Assembly: GCF_030936135.1 (NCBI RefSeq)
Contig: NC_082611.1
Location: 12,725,001-12,789,000 of the forward strand
Reading direction: 5' to 3'
From: Gavia stellata
Taxonomy: Eukaryota; Chordata; Aves; Gaviiformes; Gaviidae
DNA: 64,000 bases
Shown: in pieces, positions 14,301 to 29,300 of the stretch
How the letters are laid out: the number at the start of each line of letters is the position of its first letter
How positions within the stretch are numbered: position 1 is the first letter of the stretch
Notes under the pieces: model-generated
What the model was told of the DNA's origin: nothing
The model's database searches: none
Seen by the model: the letters and a program-made list of their open reading frames with translations, nothing else
Program-made: the position numbers and the translations under genes

Positions 14301-17300
14301 GAATAAACAATTGGCAAAAAGATGCACCCTAGCTGAAAAAAAAGCTCAAGAAGGGATTATTACAAGAATGCCTGTCTCTTAAAATCCAGATAGGTACCAA
14401 GTTCTTAATTCAAAAGAGTTTCAAGGCACCCAGTATGTTTAGAGATTAAGTTCTCTACCCATTATCTGGAACTTCTATCTATATTGCACATAAAAATACT
14501 AACTGGCTTCCAAAAAAACCCAAACTCCTAACACTTGGTTCCAGTTTGACTTTTGGATAGAAAGAGCAAAAATAATTGTCATTTTTACCTGAATAAAATC
14601 GCCAGTCACTAAGATATGCTCTACTCTTAAATATCAAAAAGTTATCACCTAATATGGGAAAACAGCATTTCTATTTACCTCTCCCCAACCCCCATGTATT
14701 TAAGCTAGAGTGTTCTGTCAAAAAAAAAAAAAAGCCAGATCTGCAACAAAACCAAGGAGAGTGAAGTCAGTCTCTTAAAACAGTTGTGATGTTAACATCT
14801 AGTTCTAACAAACACCCCCCATATACCCCCAAATTTAAATACCAAACAAGGTTTGAAAACAGGGTGTCATTTTGCAAGCTTTTGGGTATTAGCAGCTTTC
14901 TCTGATTGCAGTGGCTTCAGTAACCTTAGATGTTTTTCAGCACTTCTATAATGCTACCATTAAAGCAAAAAAAATCCCAAACGAAATCACTCAATTTCTG
15001 TTATATTAACTTATGTTAAGGATGATTAGTAGTGAAAGAAGATAGAAAAGAACAGGAAAAGGAAAGAATGAATGTCATCTACAGAGAAGTGTCCTAAGCT
15101 GTACAGCAACTTACTATGAAAGGATAACAAAAATAAAAAGAACAAGACAGTAAGTGAAAAGATGCAAAGTAAGTCTACAAAGATGAAAAAGGGTGTTTAT
15201 ATAATATTAACAGAATAAAATATCTTCATGCCATGACAGTAAAAAAAAGAAATCAATTAGATACAAGTTAAAACAGGTTATATAGATAAGAACATAGTCT
15301 GAAGCATATTTCCATCTTTTCTGCATCTGCTTCAGGCAATTAAACAGTCCATAAAGCCATCTGTCTGAGTTTGATGATCATAGAAAGATTAAGCTTGTGC
15401 CATCACAGTCCAAGGACAGTCTTATGCCGAATGCTTATCCATTTTACCAGAGTTATAAATAGATTTCTTGCTGCTAGCCAAGTATCTGCATTACTGTCCA
15501 TTCAGGAGCTTGTGCTTACTAAATTCCACTACAGCCATGGCTGCCCCTGTGCAAATGAAGACATAGCTGCTTTGAAGCTGGAGGCTTGATAGCAGAATTT
15601 CCATCTTTGGCAAGAGGGCCAAGAAACATGGGAGAAACTGCAGATAAGGCTTTCAGAAACAGCTAATTATTGCTTTACAATTCTCCCCCAAAGAACAGCA
15701 GAGACAAATATTGATGATGCTTTCTTCAGTTTCCTACCTCACTGTCATTGCTGTCACATGGAAACCAAATACGTTCTATTAACTGTTACGGGCTTTTGAA
15801 AGCTTATGGAGGAACCTGCCTGAATTGATATTGCGCGAGTTTCTGTTGCAGCTGCTGCTTGAAGACCTAAACCCAGTGTCCACCGTGACTGTCAGCCTCC
15901 GACAGACTAAACACCCGCCGACGTCCTTTCCTGCCAGACCTTACTAGAGGAAAACACAGTGATATATCATACGAAGGCTTTAACAATGAAACAAGGAAGG
16001 GAAACTGGAATGAAGACAAAGGATAAATGTTAGAGTAGCAACAAGAATAAGTGACAAGGACACATCCGTAACTGCTGGTATCTTGAATACAATTTGACAC
16101 CACACCAAGTCTTACAAGTTTGTGAAATACTTCTGAAGCTGGAAGTATTCATTCTTTAGAAATAAACAAGTTTAACTGAATTTCGTTTTTTGCTTACCTA
16201 TCTGGAAATGTTCATAATAGAGTTTGGGCTATGTCTGGCAATACCAACAGCACTTACTCTGAGGAGGGACTGGCAGGCATTTATCTGCATTACAGTCTAT
16301 TCACATGCTTTAGAAATCTTAAGAGAAGCTATTTATCACAAATTCTGGTGACACAGAACTATTCTGATTTCCACTGGCCATAAATTATAAGAGATGCACT
16401 ACCGTGCAGTTGACAATACTTCAGACCATTCAGCTCTACTATTCTATGACATGAAACTGAAGTATTAGATTTGGTTTTTAATAAAGCCAAACAGAGTGTT
16501 TTAAAAGATAGCAGCAGTTCAGATGATGATGCTTAGTGCATAGAAAGTTTCTTGTCTAGAAACTTTCTAGAAACAAAAGTACTTCCTCACCTATTTAGAA
16601 AATTACTAGCATCATAGAACAGAAGAGATCAAACCACATTTACATTACTGATTATAGACGGAAGAGACAGGGATGGTTTCAGTAAGATGGCAGGCACTGC
16701 TCTTACAGGCTCTCCATGCTTGATTAATCATCCTCTCCTTGGAATATATAAATTTTATTTTACAGACTGGAATCCAGCATATTCTCTGCAACAAGGGACA
16801 GCTCTTTGTACTTATTTTAGACCTTTTACCATCAATATCTGCCAGAAGTGTGAAATACAGCATAAGTGGCATGGAAGATCAATGCCTTCTGAAGTCCTCA
16901 ATATCCATTGCTCCAATGTAAACATTTTCTTAAATATTGAAGCCAATTGCATTTTAAAACTTAAGACAACTTAAAAAGTCACAAAATACATCATAGATGA
17001 CATTACACATACATAATTATGGAAGACTGCTAACTTAGAGAAAGAGAGCTTCTTTATCTTAATCCTTGGCATATATAAAAATAAGCACTTTAAAGAAGTG
17101 CACGGTTCCAGCAAGCGTAGCCTAGAATAGACTGTATTCTAAGCTCAGAAGCTTGATTAAAATCTGCCTAGCAAGAGAACATTTTTATCTTATGCATAGC
17201 AACACTTCAAACAGACATGTTAATTTAAAAAAATAATTCATGTAAATACAAAGAAAAAACCAACCTGACAGCAGCATTTGCAGAACCTGATACTGTTTTT

Positions 17301-20300
17301 TCAGTCTTGCTAGGGATTCTGCCTTCTTTAAGGGATGACTTCTGCTTTTTCAATTTTAAGGAACAGAGATCTTGTAAAGGGCTAAACTTAATTCCCAAAT
17401 ACTGCAAATGGAAGAGCTGCTAGGCTTTAAAGTATCTCTGCCATGAAGTATTGTGACAATTATTAGGTAGGATAGCTCATAAACTCAGGAATCGGTAAGA
17501 ATTTTTTACTCATGACAAAGCAGTTAATGCAACTATTGTTCTCTTACAATGACTGAAACATGCGCAGCAGTCATATGATTTTATCCAAGTTCAGTTAACC
17601 TTCCTCCACACATTAAGATACTGTGAGATTGTTTGATGCAGGTAGGAGTGATAACACATAAAGTATTTTTACAAAACACCTAATTAAAATTAATCTTTTT
17701 CCTGTGATACATTTTTGAAAGCTCTTTTACTGTTTAACCATTAATATATGCTCTATCTTGTAACATTGTTTTCTCTCAACTAACAATGATGCAAATTGTC
17801 TTTATTTTGCTCTCATCTATCAGTTTTATGTAAATGTCAGTGTGTATGTTCCAAATCTTATTTCCTGAAACAACTCTGTGAAGATTACAAGTACCATCTC
17901 AAATACATCAAGCTCTGAACAGTTTAAATCTGTCAATAGACAGTAGGTTAGGACACTTTAATCACAAGTTTACAGTAGAAACAGCTGTCGTGGTTTAAGA
18001 CGTTGCTCTTAAGGAAGGTAGTTGAGGTAGTTTCCTTGAAGTCCACATACACATCTCCCCTTTATCTTGTCTGGCCTTCTTGACTGAAGTTTCTGAGCAA
18101 CCTAGTGTGTTCTTCATGGTCAACAACCTGAGCAGTTGCCAGAACAAACAGGGGAGCAGGGAAGGAGGGAGGGACAGAGAGCATGTATGTATGCTTGCAG
18201 GAGTGTGTTTAAAATGGAATGGGAAATGAGAAGGGAGATTCGAATGTGACAGATGGTGGCAGCACTCAAATGCTACCTTGGGCCATAAAACAGATCTTGG
18301 TAACTGCTTGCTGTTCATCAGCTACTTGTTACATCCTCCTCATGTCATGCAAGCCTCCTCTTCTGCTTCACAGCACAGTAAGGCAGTTTAGTTTCAATTG
18401 TCCTCAACAGGTTAAGGGAATATCACATTGGTTTACATTGAAGTGGGTGAACACCAACAATTGTTTCCATAACTCAGCTGAGTGGTCAGTAAGACCTGAT
18501 ATGACACAGACAATGGTCAAGACACTATCGCTTATTTCAGCAACGTACTTCTGTTCATGCAGAAGCCTACGGAACAGCTACCTGGACATACCAAACAGAT
18601 AATCTCTTTCATGGTCATGCTCCTGGCAACAGTTTCCAGTAAGATCACAATTACATATAAATACTATAAAAGGGAGAACATTCATAAGACTTTTCATTGC
18701 AAACTTGCAGTAAAGTGGTCAAATCAGTTAATGCAGAAACATTGTTCCCAGGAATAGACAATAGTATTGATCTGACACTAAAGATTAGCAAGAAGTGTCA
18801 ACAAAGCTTCCTGGGTTGGAGAAAACCCTCCCCGTGCCCCCACCTCCCAAAGACCCAGTTCCAGGGATTTCAGAATCCTCTCTAGTCTATATTAAGGACC
18901 TTGAGACACTGTCAGCCACTCAGCTATAACTATTTAAAACATTACTTGTTCAGTATTGGCTGCAACTACATTAGTAGTTTGGTTCAGAACAACAGAGCAG
19001 CTTTGAAGAATTATGCACACTTACTGCTTTAGTCCTATTTTAGGAACACTTTCTGTGCATGAATGAGATTCTTTCACAAGGGAACCAAACTATAAGATAT
19101 GCTGCAACTATGCACCAGATACACTTCACATATTAACAGCAACATACATCTGAACTAATAATTGGTCCTTCAGACAATCATATACATGGCAGAGATGCTT
19201 GGTCCTAAACATCAGAGTAAATATAGTCCACAGCAAAATCCCTAAGCCACATGGAGATTAGATGCATGCACCTCAGTACCAACTGTCATTGTCCTATTGC
19301 ATTGAATTACCTGCTCATGCATATATAGTCACTGTCTTCCTCTTTGTTACTGCTCTCCGAGCAGAGTTAGCAGTAGCTTAATGCAAGCTGCTGACTTAGG
19401 ACTGAAGTAGCTGATGCAGATTCTCATGTTCATATCCACTGACTTTGCTGAAGGTTACTGTGCCCATAGTGGTAAGGGCACAGAATTGTATCCTCACAAC
19501 TAGATTTGCTAAAGCATCTACAACAGTGCACCTAGATCCTATGCAAAAAACCAAAACCCACCCAAAGACTGTTTTCCTGCATGACATGTGGCATTTTGAA
19601 CATTATGATTAAGCAACAACAAAGCTCATGCTACGTGTGGACAGTTCATGCACCCTAACTGGTAGAATGCAGACTGAAACCAGGCATTAAGAAAACCAAA
19701 CCAAAACAAAAACCAACTTTCCTCTGCTTTTTGTTTTAGACTTTTTTTGGGAGGTGAGGGAAAAGTTTTTTGGGGTGGGTTTTTTTTTTTTAGTTGTTTT
19801 TATTGCTTTTTTTTTAAACCAATGAGCAGTTTCCTGTCATCAGGCTTTTTAAAGTGCAGGAAAAATAAACAGAATTTTATGTTATACAAATGCCAACATA
19901 CTATGTAAGTAGATTTGAATTTCACTAACTACAGTCTATGATTATTCTTCAATAAGGCACTACCTTTTTTATGCTAGACAAGGAATTATGTGCTCTAGAT
20001 CTAGTCAGTTTTTCATACAAGCCAGATTATATGCACTTGAAAGACCTCAGTTTGAAAAACGTAGTATACTCTCGCTTGATACTTCTGTGAACTAGCACGT
20101 TGCTGACAGCAACAAAAATAATTCAGATTTTTTATTTTCATTTCCTTTACCACAGTTTTCTCTTAGCCACTATTGCCAAGAACTTGTAGTTGCATTTCAC
20201 TTCCTAATCACAGAGGATTCAAATACAGCAAAGGACATCGTAGATGAGCTTTTTTACACTGCCAAGGAGAAACATATAGTCAAACACATGTTTTCTTGTA

Positions 20301-23300
20301 GTACCAATACATACTGAGACTTTTGATAAATGATACCACTTGTCTGTGTAATCACCACATATTATCTAGGCCATCAAGAGCCTGGATAACAGCAACCACT
20401 GTAATGGTAAGAAAATAAAATGAGGTCCTTCTAAAGTTTTCAATAGATTGCATGTAGAAAAATATTCAAAATTTTATTCTGGAATTACACATATTGCAGG
20501 AATATTTTTACTATATGTTAGTCTCTCACAGTAACAGATGCTTTTTAATCTAGAGTCTGGGTACTAGAATGCTTTACATATCGTTCATAAACTTCATAAG
20601 CAGCCTTTGCTTACCCTTTCCAGCAATATTTCTTGCAGGGATAGTCACTTTGGACATAAAACATATATTGATCTCCTGACACTGTTCAGCGAAGCCTACA
20701 AAACACTACATGCCTAACAACGATCGCATGATTTCCTGTAGGACTGCAAAAAAGTTTAGATCTACACAAGGCTTCAAATAAAGGCAAAATGGTATGTCTT
20801 AGAAGAGGGAACCAGAATAACCGTTTCAAGGAGTGATCAACATTGGAAGTGACTTAAAATGAGCGGGCTGTTTGAAAAAGCCTTGAGAATCAAGTTACCT
20901 CTATTGTTTTATAACTGAAATGAGGTACAGTAGGTCAGTTCTAGCACAAAAGCGTTTCAGTATGCACCCTTCAGGATTTACTTCTTGTTTAGTCTCCAGC
21001 TTGAGGCTTTACCTCACACATAATTTGCACTCAGAACAAACACCATTACAAGATACTCTACTAATACTACACCAAAAAAGCAGGAATGAAGGCATTCCAA
21101 CGCAACAAGAAGTCCCAGTATAAACATTCCCACTAAATATACTGACCAACACAAACACATGGTGGCTACATTTGTGAAAGTTATACTGTCAGTCTATTTA
21201 TATGGCAGCTTCTTATGCTCCAATGAAACAGCCTCCTCAAATGTGGTGGTGTTCAGCCAGAAGACTGTTATTGCTAAAGCTTTAGTTATTTAGGATGCTA
21301 ATATTGTATTTTCAAATATTTCATATTTGGGCCATTTTTACAAATTAACATAAGTATCAGGTAAACATACAAAAGCAAATGTCATCCAGTTCAAAAAAGA
21401 TGCTTCATGTAGAGATTAACTTACCCACTATGGTGAAAGGCTAACAGTTTAGATTACAAATTTATGCAAAGCAATGCTTCAGTTTTTAAAACAAACACAA
21501 AATCAACATCAACATTTTAAATTGTATGTGCTAGGAGACAAGTCAGACAAGCTGGACATTATTTCACCAGTACTTAAAAATCACTGCTGAAAGATGCCAA
21601 GTATTTATTACAGTTCCAGAAAGCTGAAGAGATCATTAAAATTTGCACCACAATTTACTTTAACTGGTTTAGTTGAATGATCAAGTGATATAAAAACATA
21701 AAGCCCTACTGTTTTTAATCCGATAACATAGTAACTTAATTTTACAATAAACTACTCTACATCCCTTAGTGCCTAGGCTGAAAATCTTGGTTTAATACCT
21801 GATGGACTCTGGGCAGCAGAAGGAGTGGATGTTGAGCTTGCAGTTACTGAATCACAGCGCCCTGTACTCCCACTGCCACTGGAAGGTGATGGTGATGAGA
21901 GTGGTGATGGATTGTGCTGATTTATACACTGGGCTACAGCAAAGCCTGCAAAACAGGACAATGAAGTTTACGGATTAATAATTAGCTTGGAAGAGTTAAC
22001 CTATATGAACAAATTGAGAAAGGGTAAGAGCAAATACTGCATCAAAGTGGTGCTAATTGCGTGTAGTGACCCAGAAGATGCACGTTCTCCCACCTTCATC
22101 TCGGAAGCCTGAAAATCTGAATGCATCTTACTGAAAACATGCTACAAATGCTGATCAACGAACAAGAAAGTAGAGATTAAAGGATTAAAAAAATTTTAAA
22201 ACTTAGAGCTTGCACAAACAGTCAAAACATGTCAAAACTCTTCAGTTTTTGATATATTCAACAAATTCATGGATCACAGACCTTAACATACGGAAAATGG
22301 TTAAGTCAAAAATGAACAAAAAAACTCTTGGATAGAAGGCCTGCACTACATTTTTGACTGCAGAGAGAACAACTTCAGAAAATTTTAATCATTCAGTCTA
22401 ATGCTGGCATTGGATTTCATCCACCTTCTCACAACTCAAACTTTTTCCAGTCTGAAGACTGGAAAGGTCTATACAGTGTCTGACAGCACTTTTTAAATAA
22501 CTCTTCTTCTGGCTTTCAGTCTAATATTTCCTCAAATCCTTTACATTGTAGCATTCTCCTCTTTCCTAACATAATCTTGCGTTCATTCCTTTCTCCTTCC
22601 TCTGCAACCCCCTACTTCAGTCTTTGACATGCCTTTTAAAATAAATAAATAAATAAAAATCTTCATTTTAGTTCCTTCCCTCCTCACATACGATGACTCA
22701 TGAACTTTCTCTTTCAAGATGCAATTTCAGAAAGTATTGAGGACCTGCGGCACAGGGAAATCCATTGGAAGTATGCAATTTGGGAAAGAAGCACAAGGAA
22801 GGAATTAAAATTCCTGGTTTCTCAAACCCAACATCTCAGAACTGAATAACCTGAGAATGACATACTTTGCAATATTTAATTTCACTGATCTAGTCAAGAT
22901 GAGAAGCCATGAGTACACAGAATCTCCATCGTGCATTCATTGCATAAGACTACTCTAAATCAGAAAGTAAACAGTAGTTATTACACGTATGTTGTGCAAA
23001 ATATTTTGTGCAGAAGCATGCTACGAGCCAAAAGACAACTGAAATTTATTCTTTAGGTTACTGGTGAATGTGTTATGCTGCCATTCAGTCATATCCTACT
23101 AAAATAAGTGCCCACAAAGGTCTTTCCAGTAAGTCCAGCAGCACTGCAAACACATGCTGAACATTTAGTAGAAGTAAATAATTATTAAGTTTTTCTTTCA
23201 TGGGTGAGAATGATTATATGGTAACTTTGTACAAAACCAATACTACATAAAAAACTTATTGACATAACTAGCTTCTATTTATGAACACCCTTATTTTTTA

Positions 23301-26300
23301 TATTGCCTTATGGCAGTATGTCTGGTTGACATGATTCACTTGTGACAATTTCAAATTAAATTTAACACTAAATTTCAGACATTCACAGATTATAAATGCC
23401 AAAGGCATACACTTGACCATTATTTCACCTCAACATAAACAGAAATACAAGAGTATCTTTGGAAGAGTTACAACACTTTACAACACCAGTCTTGCAATAA
23501 TGTAGTTTGTATTTGAGAAGAGAAGCTGGAATATGGAGCAGATGAAACAAAACGAAAAAAAACACTTGGTGTTTCAATTTTTTTTTTCTTTTCCTTAAGT
23601 AGTCATGTTCTATTATATCTGACAAATGCATTTTTGTTTGTTGTTTAAAACATCTTGTGTTTTCCAGCAATTGTTAAGACTTTCTTAAAGCTTGTATTTC
23701 CATTTAACAACAAAGTGAGTTTATCATTGCTGGGACAAAAGCAAGTAAGCATGCTCTGGCTTCCAGCAGACTTCAGATCAAGCAAGTCAGAGCACCTAAC
23801 TCTTGCATCAAGCCTCTGCCAGATTATCAGAAAAAAAAATGTTCAGTGACACTATAAAAGGTCCATGCTTGACAAAAAGTTTGCTTTTGCACAAAACCCA
23901 TAATGTGGAATACCAAGACTTGCAGTGAAAATACTCCAGTTCTGAAAAACTTCATAAATTATTTTCACACACTCTGTTGACCCCCATATGTTGATGACCC
24001 CTGCTTTGTGATGACCTGCTAACTCACTTGTGATTAGACAGTTTGAACAAGTCAGGACATCTTCCGTGAGATTAAAATCAGTAAGTTGCCCTTTACTGTA
24101 TCTTTCAATTAGCAGTTGTTTTCCCTCTTTGCTCCGATTTTTCAGCTGAATTTTTAACTTATAGTTTTCATAGTTTTGTTCTTATAGAAGTCAATGATTT
24201 GATCTTGAACTGCATCGGTATTATAAAAATGCAGAAGGATCAAAACCTTAAAGGTCTAGCATCTACTACTAGCATAGTAGCATTCTACCACTAGAATGCT
24301 ATGGAATTACCTGCTAGAATTTACAACATGCTCTGAAAGAAAATTTCATGAACTGCCTTTCCCACACAAGTCCTGTGAAGACAACTACCACTACACATTG
24401 CTCGTACTTCCTTGATCTCTTACTTTCTTTAGAAGATTACACCCTTCTTGAGGTTCTCGGCAACCTTCCTCAGAACGACATGCTTATAGCAATTCCTCGA
24501 TTTTATTAGTAAGAGTTTCTTTTGGAGGACATTTCTCCTAGTATGTGGAAGCTTTTAGTCATCTCTTCAGGTTTTGATAGCAAGCAGCTTTTCAGAAGTT
24601 GAAGCACTTCTTACAGCAAAAGAAGTATCTTCAATATGGGCTATATGTCAGGTGATGTACACAGCTGCTTCTGCAGCTCTCCTGGCTCTCCCATAAGAAA
24701 GCATTAATGCAAAAGTTTACTTTTTATTGGCAGTCCCCTGATTTATTGAAAGTAGCCACGATGTGCACTATGAAAAACCTAACAATATGCTAGTCGTTGC
24801 CTTCACTGCATAGTGAATACTGAAAAGGAAAGTATTTGTCAATCACGTATGACAGAAAGCAAGTGCACCACACAATTGTCTATTCTTTTATATGGAGAGT
24901 CTCCCATGGCACTGGATGGATGATTCATTCATCGCAGAGAATCTCCTATATGGGGAATTTGCTGGTGCCATGCAGCAGGCAGCCTGTCAAAACTCAGTTT
25001 AAATGGGCTTGTTACAAGAAGCATATGAGAGCTTTAAATCACAGACATAAGTCAGGAAAATGCTGTTAGCAGCAACACATACTGACAGGTTGTGTTACAA
25101 TGAAAAAAACCAGAACGAATGAAGAAAGGAAGACACAGAAAAAAGCTAACAAACGTCAGTCCTGTTAATAATCTGACTTAATCTACGGTCCCACCTCTTA
25201 CCCTCTACCTCCCATGCTTACACTCAAGAACTAGACTCAAAACCACTTGCAGAAACACAACGCTATCTGAATTGCTGTAGTACTTGCGTCATAGTTTTAG
25301 ATGGGTGAATGCCACTTCTACCAAGCTTTTATTTTAAGTTACAATTCATTATGCCCAAGATGAACACCACGTGAAAGAATTAAATAACCACCATGGCAGG
25401 AAACATCTATTTTAGTTTGAAAAAGTAAGTTTGGTAAGCAGCTAATTATTCCAGAAATGTAAATAAATCCATGTATTTTATTTCAGAAACCAAACTTCTA
25501 CAATCGTTTAGGCAAGTTAAACTGAGGTTACACACAGCGACGCCTGATAGTCTGCAAAAAGTTAACCGCAAACTAAACTACCTCAAACATGAAAGACTTC
25601 TATAGCACTCAGGACCACTGATACGTATAGCTTTTAATATAGCAAATGTGCATTAGGTTTCTCATAGATACTTCATACTTTGAAATACCAGTTAGGATGG
25701 GAAACAAGGAATAATCAATGCACTTCTGACCACAGAAGTGAGGCAAACCATCTGCTAAAGCGAATGAAACTTGGTTTTGGCACAGTTACTAAAGCCATTG
25801 GTATAGAAGTGCTTACATCAATATATTTTGTTTCCTTTACAGTGCTGGAAAAAGTTGTACCCATCCAAGGCATTCTGTATCCACAAAAGGTTTGCACTTC
25901 AAGGGAGGAGAAATCTTCCATCCTCACCAAAATACTAGAAAGAGCAGAAAAAGTAAACAAGGTCTGCTGTGACTATCATAAGAAAAGCTGGCCTGATTCA
26001 GCAAGATTGCCTGCCTAAAGGTCCTGCAGAACAGCGCTCATGAATCCATGTCCTTACACTGAAGCATTTGCTTGCAAATGATCTTAACATATTTTCTCTC
26101 CCAATACAACTGCAAAGGAAATATTTTAAGTGTGCTACAGGAAGGTAATTTAGATAGGAGGCAAAGGTTAGTCTAGATCATTCAAAATACTGTAACTGGG
26201 AAACTACTGACCAAGAACAAATATTCTAACCAGGAAACTCCTGCAGGAAATATCTGCAAAGAAAAAGTGAGCACAATTAATCATGGCTACAGGAAGTAAA

Positions 26301-29300
26301 ATAACACTCAACAGGTTCTAGAGATGCCTTTGTTACTACTTTATGACTCTCAAGTTGTGATAGAGGTTAGTTACAAACACAAATACTTCCTTTCCAGTAG
26401 TCATGATTCTGTTTCAAAATAACTTTCTATTTAAGACTCAGTAAGGTATTACTGTAAAGACATACCTTCCCAGTTCCTTGGAAAAAGATCTTATTTCCAC
26501 AATCACAATGTTTCATAAGGCTGTGTTTCTTTCATAAAATACATATCAACAGTCATCCTTTTGCCATGTTTTACAGAACAGCAGCAAAATCTCATGCCAA
26601 AATCTGAAATAGCTTCTTAGCTTTTCTTTAAAGGAACTTTTTCTTAATGCCAATCTTCCTCCTAAATTGGAGAAAACCTTCCTACTGTCTTATAAAAGAT
26701 TTCACATGAAAGACAGCCTGAACTATAAGATCTCCCCCTCTACTCATGACAAAGACCCCACCTGGAGTACTGGGTCCAGCTCCTTGGGCCCCCAACATAA
26801 GAAGGACATGGACCTGTTGGAGCAAGTCCAGAGGAAGGCCACAAAGATGATCAGAGGGCTGGAGCACCTCTCCTATGAAGAAAGGCTGAGAGAGTTGGGG
26901 TCGTTCAGCCTGGAGAAGAGAAGGCTCCGGGGAGACCTTATAGAGGCTTTCCAGTACCTGAAGGGGCGTACAAGAAAGCTGGAGAGGGACTTTTTACAAG
27001 GGCACGTAGTGATAGGACAAGGGGTAATGGCTTTAAAATGAAAGAGGGTAGATTTAGGTTAGACATTAGGAAGAAATTCTTCACCATGAGGGTGGTGAGG
27101 CACTGGAACAGGTTTCCCAGAGAAGTTGTGGGTGCCCCAACCCTGGAAGTGTTCAAGGCCAGGTGGGACGGGGCTTTGAGCCACCTGGTGTAGTGGAAGG
27201 TGTCCCTGCCCATGGCAGGGGGGTTAGAACTAGATGATCTTTAAGGTCCCTTCCAACCCAAATCGTTCTATGATTCTATGATGATTCTATGATCTCCTAA
27301 AAACAAAATCTGAAGGTGAGGAGAAGGGGAACGGGTGGTGGTGGCAGAGAACACGACAAGCAAGAAAAAAAACCATAAAGCCTGAGAAGTAGAAATAACA
27401 CCTTGGCCAAGAAAGCAGAAACTGTTTTCTCACTGCAAACCCTATCTTCATTACCCCAATGTCTTTTTTTGTATCCCGATTTCTTCCTATTCTGTTCTTC
27501 TCATAAAAAATTCTCATGTCTCTCCATGTGTGGGTCCCTAGTAAAATCAAGGCAATGCTAAACTTGAGCTTTTTTGCAAGTGTGCATAAAAAACCCTTTA
27601 CATGCCTGAAAATTATTTCTTTCACCAGTTATTTTGCATCTTTGCAAAGTGCTATTCTGCCTCAGAAAATCTGATGCACTTTTTAAGAATTCCAACTTGT
27701 AGAAAACTTGTTTACATTTAAGGAGTTCCATTACAACTCATAAAACTGAGGAATAACTGTTTTAATGCAAAAAATGTTTTTGCTGCCAAGAAAAAACACA
27801 TACAAAACAAATCAATCCCTTGCAGGTCTGTCGCTAGTAGCTGCTGCAACTTCAACCAGCATTAAAAAAAAAATGGATTAACTGACGTTTTTAGTCTCCA
27901 CATTTGCCATGCAATGCCAATATATGATAACTGTAGCTCTATTCATGGTTCTTCTCATCAATTTAGTATACTTAACAGACTAGTTTCAAGCCCAGTGATC
28001 AGGGTACTTAATTCTTTGCCATGGCTGATACTCTTTATGCCTTGCCAGCACATGCTCATTATAAGTGATACTTTGTTGAGACAGCATTTATTTTGACTGT
28101 CCTTTCATGCACAAAGGAACACTAATATTATGTATGCCACAATTTCTTCCACCAACCAGAGAAGACCTTTCTACAAGTTGAAAGAAATTAGAATAGTTAC
28201 TGTAGTTCAATGGGCATGGAGAGAGCTAAAGCACATGTCAGCCCTAAAACACAAGACTTGAGAATTCTTAGTCTCAGAATGTGCTATTTTGAAGTGCTTT
28301 TTTTTACTGAAAATAATCCTTGTAAATAGTAAACGCCGCAAATGGTAACAGTCAAAGATTGTTTTCAAACCTGTTTCTTATTACAAAAAAAAATCTAACT
28401 AGCAGCGCTGCATATTTAACCCAGTTTCAATGGTATCTTTAATTTCTTGCACACAAGCAGTAATTCATATTACATAAATCAAGTTAGTTGTATCTTGTGT
28501 AATCTCAGTGCTGTCAAACTACCTTATTTAGGCACTTCTGCTTGAATACCTCTGCACAGAAATGACTTAGCTCTACATCATTCTGATGATGATAGGAAGA
28601 TTAGTATCTAGTTCACACCCCACAATTCTGATGACCAGGCAATATAAATACGTATAAAAAAGGCAGCAGAGTTGGGTCTTTAAAAGCAGCCGCCATAACT
28701 AAATATCAAACTTGGAATGGTTCAAAGAATCAAAGAAAAAACAAACTGAGGTGATAAACTGAGTTAGCAGATGTCCTCCATTATTCTTGCATATAACAAA
28801 GGAATCAAAAAATACTTTAAATATACTTACGGGCTATAAAAGCAACTGTATCCTAGAATTATGAAGCATGAGACACTGCAGCTATCTCACACTGGAAGTA
28901 AATTAGTACTACTTAAGTAAACGATCCCAATCGGATGTTCCTACACTAGCTATAGTTGATGATGAACATGAAAGGGTTGCTCAGAGTCCCACAGTACAGT
29001 TCCAAAATAACTTGCATATGACATTCAAATGTGCTGAGCAATCTAACTTCATAAAATCAGTAATAAGTGCAGATGCTCACCAGCTGTTAATGTCAAGCCC
29101 CTCATTAGTACTTTGATCAAAAGCATTGTTTTCTTACTGTGGATGGAGAAGGCAATTAAATTACAAAAGGTTACACATTTCAATAACACATTCATATTTT
29201 TCATTTTAAAAAAATTAATCTATGATTTTATGCCCAAATGTGGCGACCTGCTAAAGAAGGGCACGCCATTTTTTACAGTGTATAATATGCTTTTAGAGTG

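Larger units (their letters stand above)
11302..21798 (-). other. last CLEC16A intron (10.5 kb)
   Basis: Intron of 10,497 bp in phase 1 between the Ser/Pro-rich exon and the terminal exon. I see no additional coding exon with homology to CLEC16A. Contents seen: an 11-bp-stem inverted repeat at 16543-16571, an LTR-start-like string at 17986-18000, a T/G-rich low-complexity stretch at 19736-19817, and scattered A runs. The open frames at 16687-16974, 18219-18602 and 15867-16103 show no family resemblance. Confidence 0.85.

Noticed and set aside
18219..18602. Plus-strand open frame of 127 codons
   Set aside because: No domain, no family resemblance and no splice or promoter context; antisense to a CLEC16A intron.
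25680..26018. Plus-strand open frame of 112 codons
   Set aside because: The composition looks random, no recognisable protein is encoded, and a nearly equal frame exists on the other strand.
26667..27041. Plus-strand open frame of 124 codons as a host gene
   Set aside because: From about 26745 it is the C-terminal end of CR1 ORF2; the first part is flanking intron.
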